Position numbers and translations under genes: made by a program. From the NCBI RefSeq assembly GCF_900102315.1, contig NZ_FNBL01000016.1:40290-104289 (forward strand): 64,000 nt of DNA, given 5' to 3'. This stretch comes from Celeribacter baekdonensis (lineage in GTDB: Bacteria > Pseudomonadota > Alphaproteobacteria > Rhodobacterales > Rhodobacteraceae). Positions 33,280 through 40,685 of this stretch are shown one piece after another (within the stretch, counting starts at the first letter, position 1; each line of letters begins with the position of its first letter). The notes beneath the pieces are model-generated. The model had not been told where the DNA came from, searched no databases, and saw nothing but the letters and a program-made list of their open reading frames with translations.

Positions 33280-34293
33280 ATGGGGGTCATTCGCGACATC
33301 CTGAGCCAGGTCGACGCCGCGGTGGATACCGTGGCGCAGGACGGGTTTGTCTCTTCGGCAGGTGCTGTCGGCGATGTGATCTCCGCCGGGGCCGCGCTCC
33401 TTGTCGTGCTCCTCGGGATCAACGCGGTGATGCAACTCCGCCCCCTGTCCTTCGGCACCGGCTTTGCCTTCGGCATGAAGATCGCGCTCGTGGGGATCTT
33501 CGCGCAGAGCTGGGACAATTTCAGCGTCATCTATGACATCGTCACGCGCGTTCCTGACTCCGTCGGCGCCTCGATCCTGGCGCTCACCGGGTCGGGCGAC
33601 GAGGCCGGGGTCTATGAGAGCCTCGACAACATGGTCGCTCGCATCACCGCCTATGGCGACACGATCGGCGACCGCGCGGGCTGGGTCTTCGGCGCGGTCC
33701 TGGGTGCCATCTTCTTCGTCCTTTCCGCCGTCTTCGCCGCCGTCACCGCCGGGATCATCGCCTTCGCCCGGATCGTCTTCGCGCTGATGATCGTCATCGC
33801 CCCCTTCATGATCGTGACCTCGCTCTTCAAGCCGACCCAGTCCCTCTTCGAGGCCTGGACCCGCGCCACCATCGGCTATGCGCTCATGCCGGTCGCGGCC
33901 GCCGGGGCCGCGGGCATCATCGTTGCGATCGCCGAAGTGATCGGGGACGCCTCGGCCGATCCGGGCGATGTCGAGACCGTCAGCCTCATCCTGCCCTTCC
34001 TCGTCATTCTGATCCTCAGCGCCGGGATCATGGCCTCAGTCCCCTACATCGCCTCCAACCTCACCGGTGTTGTCGGCATTGCCTCGAATGCCGTGGGCCT
34101 GACCGGGCTCGCGCGGCAGGGCTTCGTGAACACGCGCCAGTATGGCACCGGCGCGACCGCGCGCCTCGTCACCGGCAAGTCCCCGCATGAGCTGAACCAG
34201 ATGGCCAATGCGGGCGTGGTGAAGACCGGCGAATTGATCCGGCAAAGCCCCGGCGCGCTTCTCTCCGCCGCCAAGGCCTTCCGCAAACCCTGA
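33280..34293 (+). CDS. virB6: VirB6/TrbL-like polytopic inner-membrane protein
   Basis: This 337-aa protein has six or so membrane segments, a central periplasmic loop region (about residues 75-140), and the conserved ALMIVIAPFMIVTSLFKPTQ followed by FEAWTRATIGYALMPV, the VirB6/TrbL signature. It forms the inner-membrane channel. The ATG abuts the preceding stop. The C-terminal segment after residue 270 is cytoplasmic and basic. Confidence 0.92.
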   Translation: MGVIRDILSQVDAAVDTVAQDGFVSSAGAVGDVISAGAALLVVLLGINAVMQLRPLSFGTGFAFGMKIALVGIFAQSWDNFSVIYDIVTRVPDSVGASILALTGSGDEAGVYESLDNMVARITAYGDTIGDRAGWVFGAVLGAIFFVLSAVFAAVTAGIIAFARIVFALMIVIAPFMIVTSLFKPTQSLFEAWTRATIGYALMPVAAAGAAGIIVAIAEVIGDASADPGDVETVSLILPFLVILILSAGIMASVPYIASNLTGVVGIASNAVGLTGLARQGFVNTRQYGTGATARLVTGKSPHELNQMANAGVVKTGELIRQSPGALLSAAKAFRKP

Positions 34294-34310
34294 TGTGAAA
34301 GACGACGACT

Positions 34311-34991
34311 TTGAAGAAGCTTGTGACCAGTTCCTCCGCGCCTGACCGCGACGCTTTCGAGGCGGATTTCATCTACGGGCCAAGACGGCGCGAGCGTTTC
34401 GCTTGGTTCGTCGCGGCTGCGGGCGTGTTGGTCGGCGTGGCAGGAATGGTCGCGGGTGCGAGCCTCTTTCCGCTCAAGACGACCGAGACTTTTGTGGTCG
34501 TGGTCGACAAGGAGACCGGCGAGATGGACCGGGTCGCCGCCGTCCAGGCCCTGACGCTCTCGGAAAGCGATGCGATCATCCAGGCTAATCTGGTGGCCTA
34601 TGTCGATGACCGCGAAACCTATGACCTGACCGATGGCGAGCAACGCATCAACTCGGTCCTCGACCGCTCCGACGGTGATGCTTCCCGCACATTGCGCGAT
34701 CTCTGGTCCTCTACCAATGAGGACTACCCGATCACCGTCTATGGGCGCGACGCCAAGATCGAGGTGGTCATCAAGTCCGTGAACCAGATCGAGCGCGGCG
34801 TGGCCCAGGTCCGCTTCACCCGCACGCTGCGCCGGCCGCGCGACACCCGCACCGTGACCCGGTCTTACGTCGCCACGCTCAGTTACGACTTCCAACCCGA
34901 AACCCGCCAGCGCCTTCAGGATGTCTGGGCCAACCCCTTGGGCTTCGTGGTGACCTCCTACCGCGTCGACGCCGAGACCCTGGAGAACTGA
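34311..34991 (+). CDS. virB8: VirB8-like assembly factor
   Basis: This 226-aa bitopic protein has a short cytoplasmic N-terminus and one membrane helix (about residues 34-55). A periplasmic NTF2-like domain follows, with YVDDRETYDLTDGEQRINSV and the conserved NPLGFVVTSYRVDAE end. The start is TTG at 34311. VirB8 nucleates the inner-membrane complex and contacts VirB9 and VirB10, whose genes follow directly. Confidence 0.9.
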   Translation: MKKLVTSSSAPDRDAFEADFIYGPRRRERFAWFVAAAGVLVGVAGMVAGASLFPLKTTETFVVVVDKETGEMDRVAAVQALTLSESDAIIQANLVAYVDDRETYDLTDGEQRINSVLDRSDGDASRTLRDLWSSTNEDYPITVYGRDAKIEVVIKSVNQIERGVAQVRFTRTLRRPRDTRTVTRSYVATLSYDFQPETRQRLQDVWANPLGFVVTSYRVDAETLEN

Positions 34992-34996
34992 CCCCC

Positions 34997-35731
34997 ATGA
35001 AATCCCTGCCCGCGCTCCTCACCACGTTTCTCCTAGCGCTTACCATTCCTATTGCCGCCCTCGCCGAGGCCACGCCGCAAGGCGGGTCGCTCGACATCCG
35101 CATCCGCACCGCCGTCTATAACGAGAACCAGGTCTACCGGATCGAAACGGATCTTCGGCATTCGACGACGATCCATTTCGGGGCGGGGGAGCGGTTTGAA
35201 GCAGTGATCGTCGGCGACACCGAAAGCTTCCAGGTCGATCCGATCCCCGAGCTTGGCAATGTGCTGACGATCAAGCCGCATGTGGCCAATGCCTCGACCA
35301 ACATGACGGTGATCACCAACCGCCGCACCTATTCCTTCCATCTGCGCGAAGGCTCGATCCCGAACCGCACCGGCATGTTCTTCGAGGTCCGCTTCCGTTA
35401 CCCCGACGAGGAGCGCCGCGCGGCGAGTGCAACCCAGCCCAAGGGCGTTGAGGCCCCGCGCAACTACAATTACCGCGTCTCGGGCGAAGGGGATTTCCGC
35501 CCCAGCCATATCTACGACGACGGGCGCTATACGTATTTCGTCTTCCCGGAGAACGCCCGTCAGCCCGCCCTCTTCAAGGCCGATGACCAGGGCCGTGAGC
35601 GCACGGTCAACTGGACCCAGCAAGGCAACACCGTTCGCGTGCTCGGGGTAAACACCTACTGGACGCTGCGCATCGGCGATGAGGCGATCTGCGCCTGGCG
35701 CGACGAGAGCGCCATCTATGTGAGCAACTGA
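34997..35731 (+). CDS. virB9: VirB9-like outer-membrane core protein
   Basis: This 244-aa exported protein has a signal peptide ending ALA-EA (about residue 23). The N-terminal beta domain carries DIRIRTAVYNENQVYRIETD, and the C-terminal CagX/VirB9 domain NYNYRVSGEGDFRPSHIYDD followed by GRYTYFVFPENARQPALFK. It forms the outer-membrane core with VirB10 and possibly the small lipoprotein at 30766. Confidence 0.93.
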   Translation: MKSLPALLTTFLLALTIPIAALAEATPQGGSLDIRIRTAVYNENQVYRIETDLRHSTTIHFGAGERFEAVIVGDTESFQVDPIPELGNVLTIKPHVANASTNMTVITNRRTYSFHLREGSIPNRTGMFFEVRFRYPDEERRAASATQPKGVEAPRNYNYRVSGEGDFRPSHIYDDGRYTYFVFPENARQPALFKADDQGRERTVNWTQQGNTVRVLGVNTYWTLRIGDEAICAWRDESAIYVSN

Positions 35732-35733
35732 CC

Positions 35734-37158
35734 ATGGCCGATCAAACCCCTCCCGATCTTCAGGACCGTCTCGACCAGTTCAGCCAGCGCGGCAAATCCA
35801 AACGCCGCGGCAACAGCCTCGGGGTTGGCGCGATCGCCGCTGCCCTCGCCCTTGGCGCCGCCGGGGTCGCGTATTTCCTGGCCAACGGCCTGCAGGAGGG
35901 CGACAGCGCGCTGGGAACCTCCGATGTCGAGACCTTCCAGGACCGCCGCCCCGGCACCGGCGGGCGGCTTGAGTTTCCACCCGACGAAACAGAGCAACGG
36001 GTCAATGACGCGCTGATCGCTGTCGAGGAAGCGCTCGATGTGCCCGCAGCCCCTGTCCCGGAACCGAGCGCCGAAGTGCTGGCCGAGATCGCCAAGCTCC
36101 GCGAGGCCCTCGCCGCCAGCCAGGCCGCCCGCAACTCGGAAATCCAGTCCGCCGTCGCGGACCTGCGCGAAGCCTTCGACGAACAGAAGGCGGCGCTTGA
36201 AGCGACGCTGGCCGCAAAAGAAACCGAGCTTGCCAACCTGCAGCGCCAGACCGAGACCCGCATCGAAGGTCTGCAGGCCATGCTCGATGCCGAACGGGCG
36301 CAGCGCGAGGGTCTTGAGGCAGAGCTGGACCGCGAGGGGCTGATTGCGGATCAGCGCCTTCTCGAAGAACGCCGCCGGCAGGAAGAGGAACAGCGCCAGC
36401 GCGAGGCCGAACGGGTCGCCGAGGAGCTTCTGACCGCGCAGATCAAATCCCCCGCAGTGGTCTATGCCGACGGTCCGCGTGGTGGCCAAAGTGGCGCGGC
36501 GGTGGCCGATCCGGCGGCCGCTGGCACCGGGGGGCCGGTCCTCTCGGGCAATGAACAGTTTCTGCAGAGCGCGCGGCCACTTGAGGTGCAGGAGGCCGCC
36601 CGCCTCACCCATCCCGAGCGCACGCTGACCCAAGGCTCGGTCATTCAGGCCGCGCTCCAGACCGCCATCAACAGCGATCTGCCTGGCTCGGTCGTCGCGG
36701 TGGTCTCCGAACCGGTTCCGGCATTTTCCGGGGACCGGATCCTGATCCCCCGGGGTTCCCGCCTTTTTGGCCAATACCGCTCGGGCATCGAGATGCATCA
36801 GAAGCGTATCCTGATCCTCTGGACCCGCGTCCTGACGCCGGACGGCACCTCGATGGAAATCGCCGCCGTGGGCGGGGATCAGCTCGGCCGCTCTGGCCTC
36901 ACCGGTCTCGTCGACACCAAGTTCGCCGAGCGCTTCGGCGGAGCGGCACTGATTTCCGTGATCGGGGCGGCGCCGGCCGTGGCGGCGGAGAGTACCAACA
37001 ACGAAACCACCAGCATCGTTCTGGGCGATGTCGGCAGCGACCTTCAGGACGCCGTCGGCTCAGTCATCGCCGACCAGGTCTCGATCGCACCGACGATCTA
37101 TGTCGATCAAGGGGCCTCGGTCACCGTGCTCGTGGACCGGGATGTGGTGATTTATTGA
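35734..37158 (+). CDS. virB10: VirB10/TrbI-like core-complex protein
   Basis: This 474-aa protein has a cytoplasmic N-terminus, one membrane helix (about residues 32-52) and a proline-containing region. A long Glu/Gln/Arg-rich coiled coil covers about residues 105-235, and the C-terminal TrbI domain from residue 290 includes ERTLTQGSVIQAALQTAINS and IPRGSRLFGQYRSGIEMHQK. It spans from the inner membrane to the outer membrane. Its end overlaps the TTG start of virB11. Confidence 0.94.
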   Translation: MADQTPPDLQDRLDQFSQRGKSKRRGNSLGVGAIAAALALGAAGVAYFLANGLQEGDSALGTSDVETFQDRRPGTGGRLEFPPDETEQRVNDALIAVEEALDVPAAPVPEPSAEVLAEIAKLREALAASQAARNSEIQSAVADLREAFDEQKAALEATLAAKETELANLQRQTETRIEGLQAMLDAERAQREGLEAELDREGLIADQRLLEERRRQEEEQRQREAERVAEELLTAQIKSPAVVYADGPRGGQSGAAVADPAAAGTGGPVLSGNEQFLQSARPLEVQEAARLTHPERTLTQGSVIQAALQTAINSDLPGSVVAVVSEPVPAFSGDRILIPRGSRLFGQYRSGIEMHQKRILILWTRVLTPDGTSMEIAAVGGDQLGRSGLTGLVDTKFAERFGGAALISVIGAAPAVAAESTNNETTSIVLGDVGSDLQDAVGSVIADQVSIAPTIYVDQGASVTVLVDRDVVIY

Positions 37159-38147
37159 GCCATTCAGAAAGCCCAACCTCCTATCTCGAGCGTTATCTCG
37201 ACCCGTTCCGTGACCTTCTAAGGCGTGACGACGTGGTCGAGATCGCGATCAATCCAGATGGCAAGGTCTGGCTCGAGGCCGCGGGCGACGCCACCATGCG
37301 CCACGAAGGCCAGACCGTGGACCGAACGACTGCGCTCAACATGGCCCAGACCATCGTCGGCGACGCCAAGGCCCGCGTCTCTGAAAAGAACCCGCTCGTC
37401 TCCGGCAAAGTAGAATACGCGGGCCGCCCGCTTCGGGTCCAGGTCGCCGTGCCGCCCGCCATCGACCGCGGGGCCTCGATCACCATCCGTCTCTTCGCCT
37501 CGGGCAGCGTCCGGGACTACGCTCCTGCCTATCTCTTCGGCAAGGCCGTCTCGCTCGACGCGCTCCGAGCCGAGAAGATGAAGAACATTTCCAGTCTCGC
37601 CGAAGAGAACCTCGAAGCTGCCCTACAGACCCTGGTCGAGGCACGGCTTAACGTCCTGATCAGTGGCGGCACCTCGACCGGCAAAACAACCTTCGCCCGC
37701 CATCTCCTGACCCATGTGAGCGAGCACGAGCGGTTGATCACCATCGAAGACGCCTTCGAGCTCTTCCCCGGCCAGCCGAACACCGTCGCCCTCCTGGCCG
37801 ACCGCGGTGCCGGTTCGCAACGCAGCGCCAATGCTCTCCTTCAAGCCTCCCTCCGTATGCGACCCGATCGGATCATCGTCGGCGAGCTGCGCGGGGCCGA
37901 GGCCCTGACCTATCTCGAAGCCATCAACACCGGTCATGGTGGATCGGTTTCCACCATCCACGCCGAAACCGCGGAACTCGCCATCGACCGGCTGGCGATT
38001 ATGGTGCTGCAGGCAGGGACGCCGCTAACATTCGCCGAGGTGCGGGAATATATCCGCAAGTCCATCGATGTGATCGTCCAGCTCGGGCGGGTTGAGGGGA
38101 AGCGCGGGATTACGGAGTTCTATCTGCCGGGTGAACGAAGCCATTGA
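37155..38147 (+). CDS. virB11: VirB11-like secretion ATPase
   Basis: This 330-aa hexameric ATPase has Walker A GGTSTGKTTFAR (about residues 169-180) and Walker B-region ERLITIEDAFEL. It also has the Asp-box-like LRMRPDRIIVGELRGAEALT and the histidine box GHGGSVSTIHAETAELAI. It switches the machine between pilus assembly and DNA export. It starts at a TTG that overlaps the virB10 stop, and it is the last gene of the operon. The coupling protein and relaxase lie about 11 kb away on the opposite strand. Confidence 0.95.
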   Translation: MSHSESPTSYLERYLDPFRDLLRRDDVVEIAINPDGKVWLEAAGDATMRHEGQTVDRTTALNMAQTIVGDAKARVSEKNPLVSGKVEYAGRPLRVQVAVPPAIDRGASITIRLFASGSVRDYAPAYLFGKAVSLDALRAEKMKNISSLAEENLEAALQTLVEARLNVLISGGTSTGKTTFARHLLTHVSEHERLITIEDAFELFPGQPNTVALLADRGAGSQRSANALLQASLRMRPDRIIVGELRGAEALTYLEAINTGHGGSVSTIHAETAELAIDRLAIMVLQAGTPLTFAEVREYIRKSIDVIVQLGRVEGKRGITEFYLPGERSH

Positions 38148-38286
38148 ACGTTGACGCATTGAAAGCAGATTAGCGACGTCTTGAGTGCAGTGATATCGGT
38201 GAAACGTTCGGACACACATGGCGTAACGATCACCCTATGACACAGCAAGTATCTGTTCCTGGCTTCGAAGGAGAAGTTGCTGTCGC

Positions 38287-38808
38287 CTAGACGCCGTGCT
38301 GAAAGATCGGGGGGCGCCCATTATCCCAATCCTCTCGGTTCAAGAAGATTCGGTACGAGTTGAGGTGGAAGGCGGCATTTCCGAGATCCTTCACCGGATC
38401 TAGGGTTTCGACATGGATGAAGTGGCGATAGGAGACCCGGAATCCGTCGCCAGGTGCCGCACGGAAGTGAATGCCCTGGGGCCCGATCGTCAGACATGCC
38501 TCTTGCTGCGGATCGTTCATCTCAGACAGCGAAGAAGCCGCGAAATCAGGCTGCAATATCCAGTCGGTTCCAAAGGAGATACACCACTCGTCCGCTTCCC
38601 ACTGGAATATCCGATGCCAATTGGCTTCGCCTTCACGCCCAAAGTCAGGGTTCAATAGCAGAACCGTCGGTTTGTCGTTGGGCTGATTCAATGGTTCGGA
38701 AAGCTTAATGCCATAGATCGGCTGATGGCCGTACCTCTTGAGGAGAAACAGCGTACCTTTCGGCTCCTCGGCGAGAGCGGCTGATTTTGCGTTCAAAGTG
38801 CTTCGCAT
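38287..38808 (-). CDS. Unknown protein, third gene of the TIR operon
   Basis: This 173-aa soluble protein starts MRSTLNAKSAALAEEPKGTL and ends DNGRPPIFQHGV. It is rich in aromatic residues, with strands such as TVLLLNPDFGREGEANWHRI and FRVSYRHFIHVETLDPVKDL, suggesting a beta-rich binding fold. It lies 22 nt behind the zinc-ribbon gene and is probably co-transcribed with the TIR gene. No known catalytic motif is visible. Its position suggests a regulator, inhibitor or sensor for the TIR effector. The family is not recognised. Confidence 0.7.
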   Translation of the reverse strand: MRSTLNAKSAALAEEPKGTLFLLKRYGHQPIYGIKLSEPLNQPNDKPTVLLLNPDFGREGEANWHRIFQWEADEWCISFGTDWILQPDFAASSLSEMNDPQQEACLTIGPQGIHFRAAPGDGFRVSYRHFIHVETLDPVKDLGNAAFHLNSYRIFLNREDWDNGRPPIFQHGV

Positions 38809-38830
38809 ATGTGGTCTCCCTCACGAGCCT

Positions 38831-38995
38831 TCATTCCCAACCCCTCCGGATATCGGTTCGATAACATTCGGGACAATGCACCGCGCTAGTCGGCCGCTTT
38901 TCACGGCGGGCCTCGCGACGTTCGTACTCATCAAGCACTTCGACTTCGAAGCGGTGCCCACAATTGTTGCAGCGGAAATGAACACGCTCAGTCAT
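38831..38995 (-). CDS. Small zinc-ribbon protein, second gene of the TIR operon
   Basis: This 54-aa protein is MTERVHFRCNNCGHRFEVEV followed by a basic/acidic helix and VHCPECYRTDIRRGWE. The two CxxC pairs (CNNC and CPEC) form a classic zinc ribbon. The ATG at 38995 overlaps the TIR gene stop by 8 nt, indicating translational coupling; an earlier in-frame ATG at 39025 would lie deeper in the TIR gene. A zinc ribbon of this size may bind nucleic acid or another protein. Its role with TIR is unknown. Confidence 0.72.
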   Translation of the reverse strand: MTERVHFRCNNCGHRFEVEVLDEYERREARREKRPTSAVHCPECYRTDIRRGWE

Positions 38996-39929
38996 AGCTG
39001 ATACCTGCGTTACCAATGAACTCATTCCAGAGCACCTCAGCCGCTCGCTCTGGAGTCAGTCGTTCATCAGTTCTACCGAAGACGTTCATGGTTTGAATCA
39101 GGAATTGCTCGTAATCATCGGCCGAAATGTTGAAACCGCCGTTTGCTGTGTTGTCACCGGCGTTTTCGCTGAACGAGTAGTAAATATCGCCCAGGGCGAC
39201 CTGCGAGCTACGGCAGTGCACCGAGATGTGGGCCGTACCATTTCGATGGCCGCTGTTGACAACCGTTGCCCCAAAAGAGGTCGCACTTCTGTCAACGAAA
39301 CGTCCGCGCAATCCATCGATTGAGTCCATTTCGATGATCGCTCGTCGGAAGTAATCCTTGAAGGTGGCGAAGGCAGCATCGCGGAAATCACCCTTGTCGA
39401 TTTGGTCGAACTGCCGCTTTGCTCGGTAGCGTGCCATCGAGGGGCGTGTGGCCGACGGCTCATGGGCTACCTCCGCCGCAGCTGCAGGTACAGCTTCAGC
39501 TTCGATGATGCGTCGAAGCTCCTGCACGACATTTAGGTAAGCGGTGTTTGGATTGGCCCATGCGCTGATCGCCTTGCCGTCAGTCGGCGCGGCCTTCAGT
39601 TGGCGCAACTCCCTCATCGCTTTCCAATCGCATTCCTCCACGATGATCGGCACTACACGGGCGGTCCCTGCGGCGTGGCGTTCAAGCGCGCGTCTCATTT
39701 CGCGCTCGACACAGTAGTCGGATGCGATGAAGTCGGGGCTCACCAGGAGCAGGAACAGGTCGGAAGCCTCCAGTTCCCGTTCAATCTCAGCGTCCAGTTC
39801 GCCACCAGCCAAGATGTTGCGATCATACCAGGTCTCAATACGCCCTTCCCTTGTAAGGTTCTTGAGGTGGACGTGCAGCCGATCAAGCGCGGCCTTGTCG
39901 TTATGGGAATAAGAAATGAATGCCCGCAT
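38988..39929 (-). CDS. TIR-domain effector with unknown C-terminal domain
   Basis: This is a 313-aa protein. Residues 1-140 form a bacterial TIR domain: MRAFISYSHNDKAALDRLHV at the first strand, WYDRNILAGGELDAEIEREL, then LLLVSPDFIASDYCVEREMR. Glu77 aligns with the catalytic glutamate of NAD+-cleaving TIR enzymes. After a linker (about residues 145-165), residues 166-313 form a separate domain with helices (FRDAAFATFKDYFRRAIIEM) and strands (GTAHISVHCRSSQVALGDIY) that I do not recognise. It would be the sensing part. Such proteins typically deplete NAD+ on phage infection. It is the first gene of a three-gene minus-strand operon. Confidence 0.88.
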   Translation of the reverse strand: MRAFISYSHNDKAALDRLHVHLKNLTREGRIETWYDRNILAGGELDAEIERELEASDLFLLLVSPDFIASDYCVEREMRRALERHAAGTARVVPIIVEECDWKAMRELRQLKAAPTDGKAISAWANPNTAYLNVVQELRRIIEAEAVPAAAAEVAHEPSATRPSMARYRAKRQFDQIDKGDFRDAAFATFKDYFRRAIIEMDSIDGLRGRFVDRSATSFGATVVNSGHRNGTAHISVHCRSSQVALGDIYYSFSENAGDNTANGGFNISADDYEQFLIQTMNVFGRTDERLTPERAAEVLWNEFIGNAGISYD

Positions 39930-40038
39930 CTGCTCAACTCAAATGTTTAATGTTTGTTCATGATTTACCCAAAGCGCTACCTACGTGAGACACGGCCTGT
40001 AGCGCTTGAGCCCGAAACCACTGTTATACTGTCTACAG

Positions 40039-40287
40039 TCAGCGCTTCTTGTTCGACTGGGACAACACCGAAGCGGCAAGTGTCTTTGTCTTTTCAGAAT
40101 AGCGATCGCTGCGAAGTACCTTTGACGCGAGGTCCTCCATTTCCGCTCCGGTTTGCCGATTGGTCTTTGACTGAGACAACGCCGAACCAGCAAGCTTGCG
40201 GGCGATCTGTGAAGAGCCAGGTTTGAAAAGGGTGTCTGCTGCAAGCGAGGCAACCTTGGTCGAAGTTCCTTTACGATTTACCGCCAT
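40039..40287 (-). CDS. 82-aa protein made of two similar helical repeats
   Basis: The sequence begins MAVNRKGTSTKVASLAADTL. It contains two related units, VASLAADTL...KLAGSALSQS and LASKVLRSD...TLAASVLSQS, ending in NKKR, so it is an internally duplicated basic helical protein. I recall similar small 'LAGSALSQ' proteins in many proteobacterial accessory regions, without an assigned function. The ATG at 40287 is preceded by AGGATAGT-like sequence (40289-40296); an ATG four codons upstream is also possible. It lies alone between the TIR operon and the SbcDC operon. Confidence 0.65.
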   Translation of the reverse strand: MAVNRKGTSTKVASLAADTLFKPGSSQIARKLAGSALSQSKTNRQTGAEMEDLASKVLRSDRYSEKTKTLAASVLSQSNKKR

Positions 40288-40373
40288 ACTATCCTCCATA
40301 TGGTGTTTGGTTTGCTTCTAGATACTAGATGTGGGATTGGAGCCAACTTTTCGCAAGCTTCATCAGTGACATT

Positions 40374-40685
40374 TCAAAATGGCAGCCTCGCCTCAAAAAG
40401 GTCTGGCGTGTCTTCGTCGCGCCGCCTGCTCAGGCCTTCACCAAGATGCAGGCACGGATGTTTAATACGTGTCAGGCCTTTGCCGCCCTCAAAATGGACC
40501 CACCCTCCTCTGGGCATGCCCACGCTTACGATCAGCGCCCCGCATATTGGACAAGTCCGCCTGAAGGATGCGCCCTTCTTGCTTTCACGATCGCCTCGAA
40601 CTGCCCAACCTCCGCGAACGGATACCGTGCGCCCTGTCGACAGACGGCGGGTATGTGCCTTCCTGTAATACCAACGGTCCGTCAT
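40374..40685 (-). CDS. Zinc-finger-like protein coupled to sbcC
   Basis: This 103-aa protein has a basic N-terminus, then TCPICGALIVSVGMPRGGWV, HFEGG and IKHPCLHLGEGLSRR. The CPIC pair with a downstream HPCLH cluster suggests a zinc-binding knuckle. Its ATG overlaps the sbcC TGA as ATGA, so it is the third gene of an sbcD-sbcC operon. The role is unknown. It could bind DNA or modulate the SbcCD nuclease. Confidence 0.65.
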   Translation of the reverse strand: MTDRWYYRKAHTRRLSTGRTVSVRGGWAVRGDRESKKGASFRRTCPICGALIVSVGMPRGGWVHFEGGKGLTRIKHPCLHLGEGLSRRRDEDTPDLFEARLPF

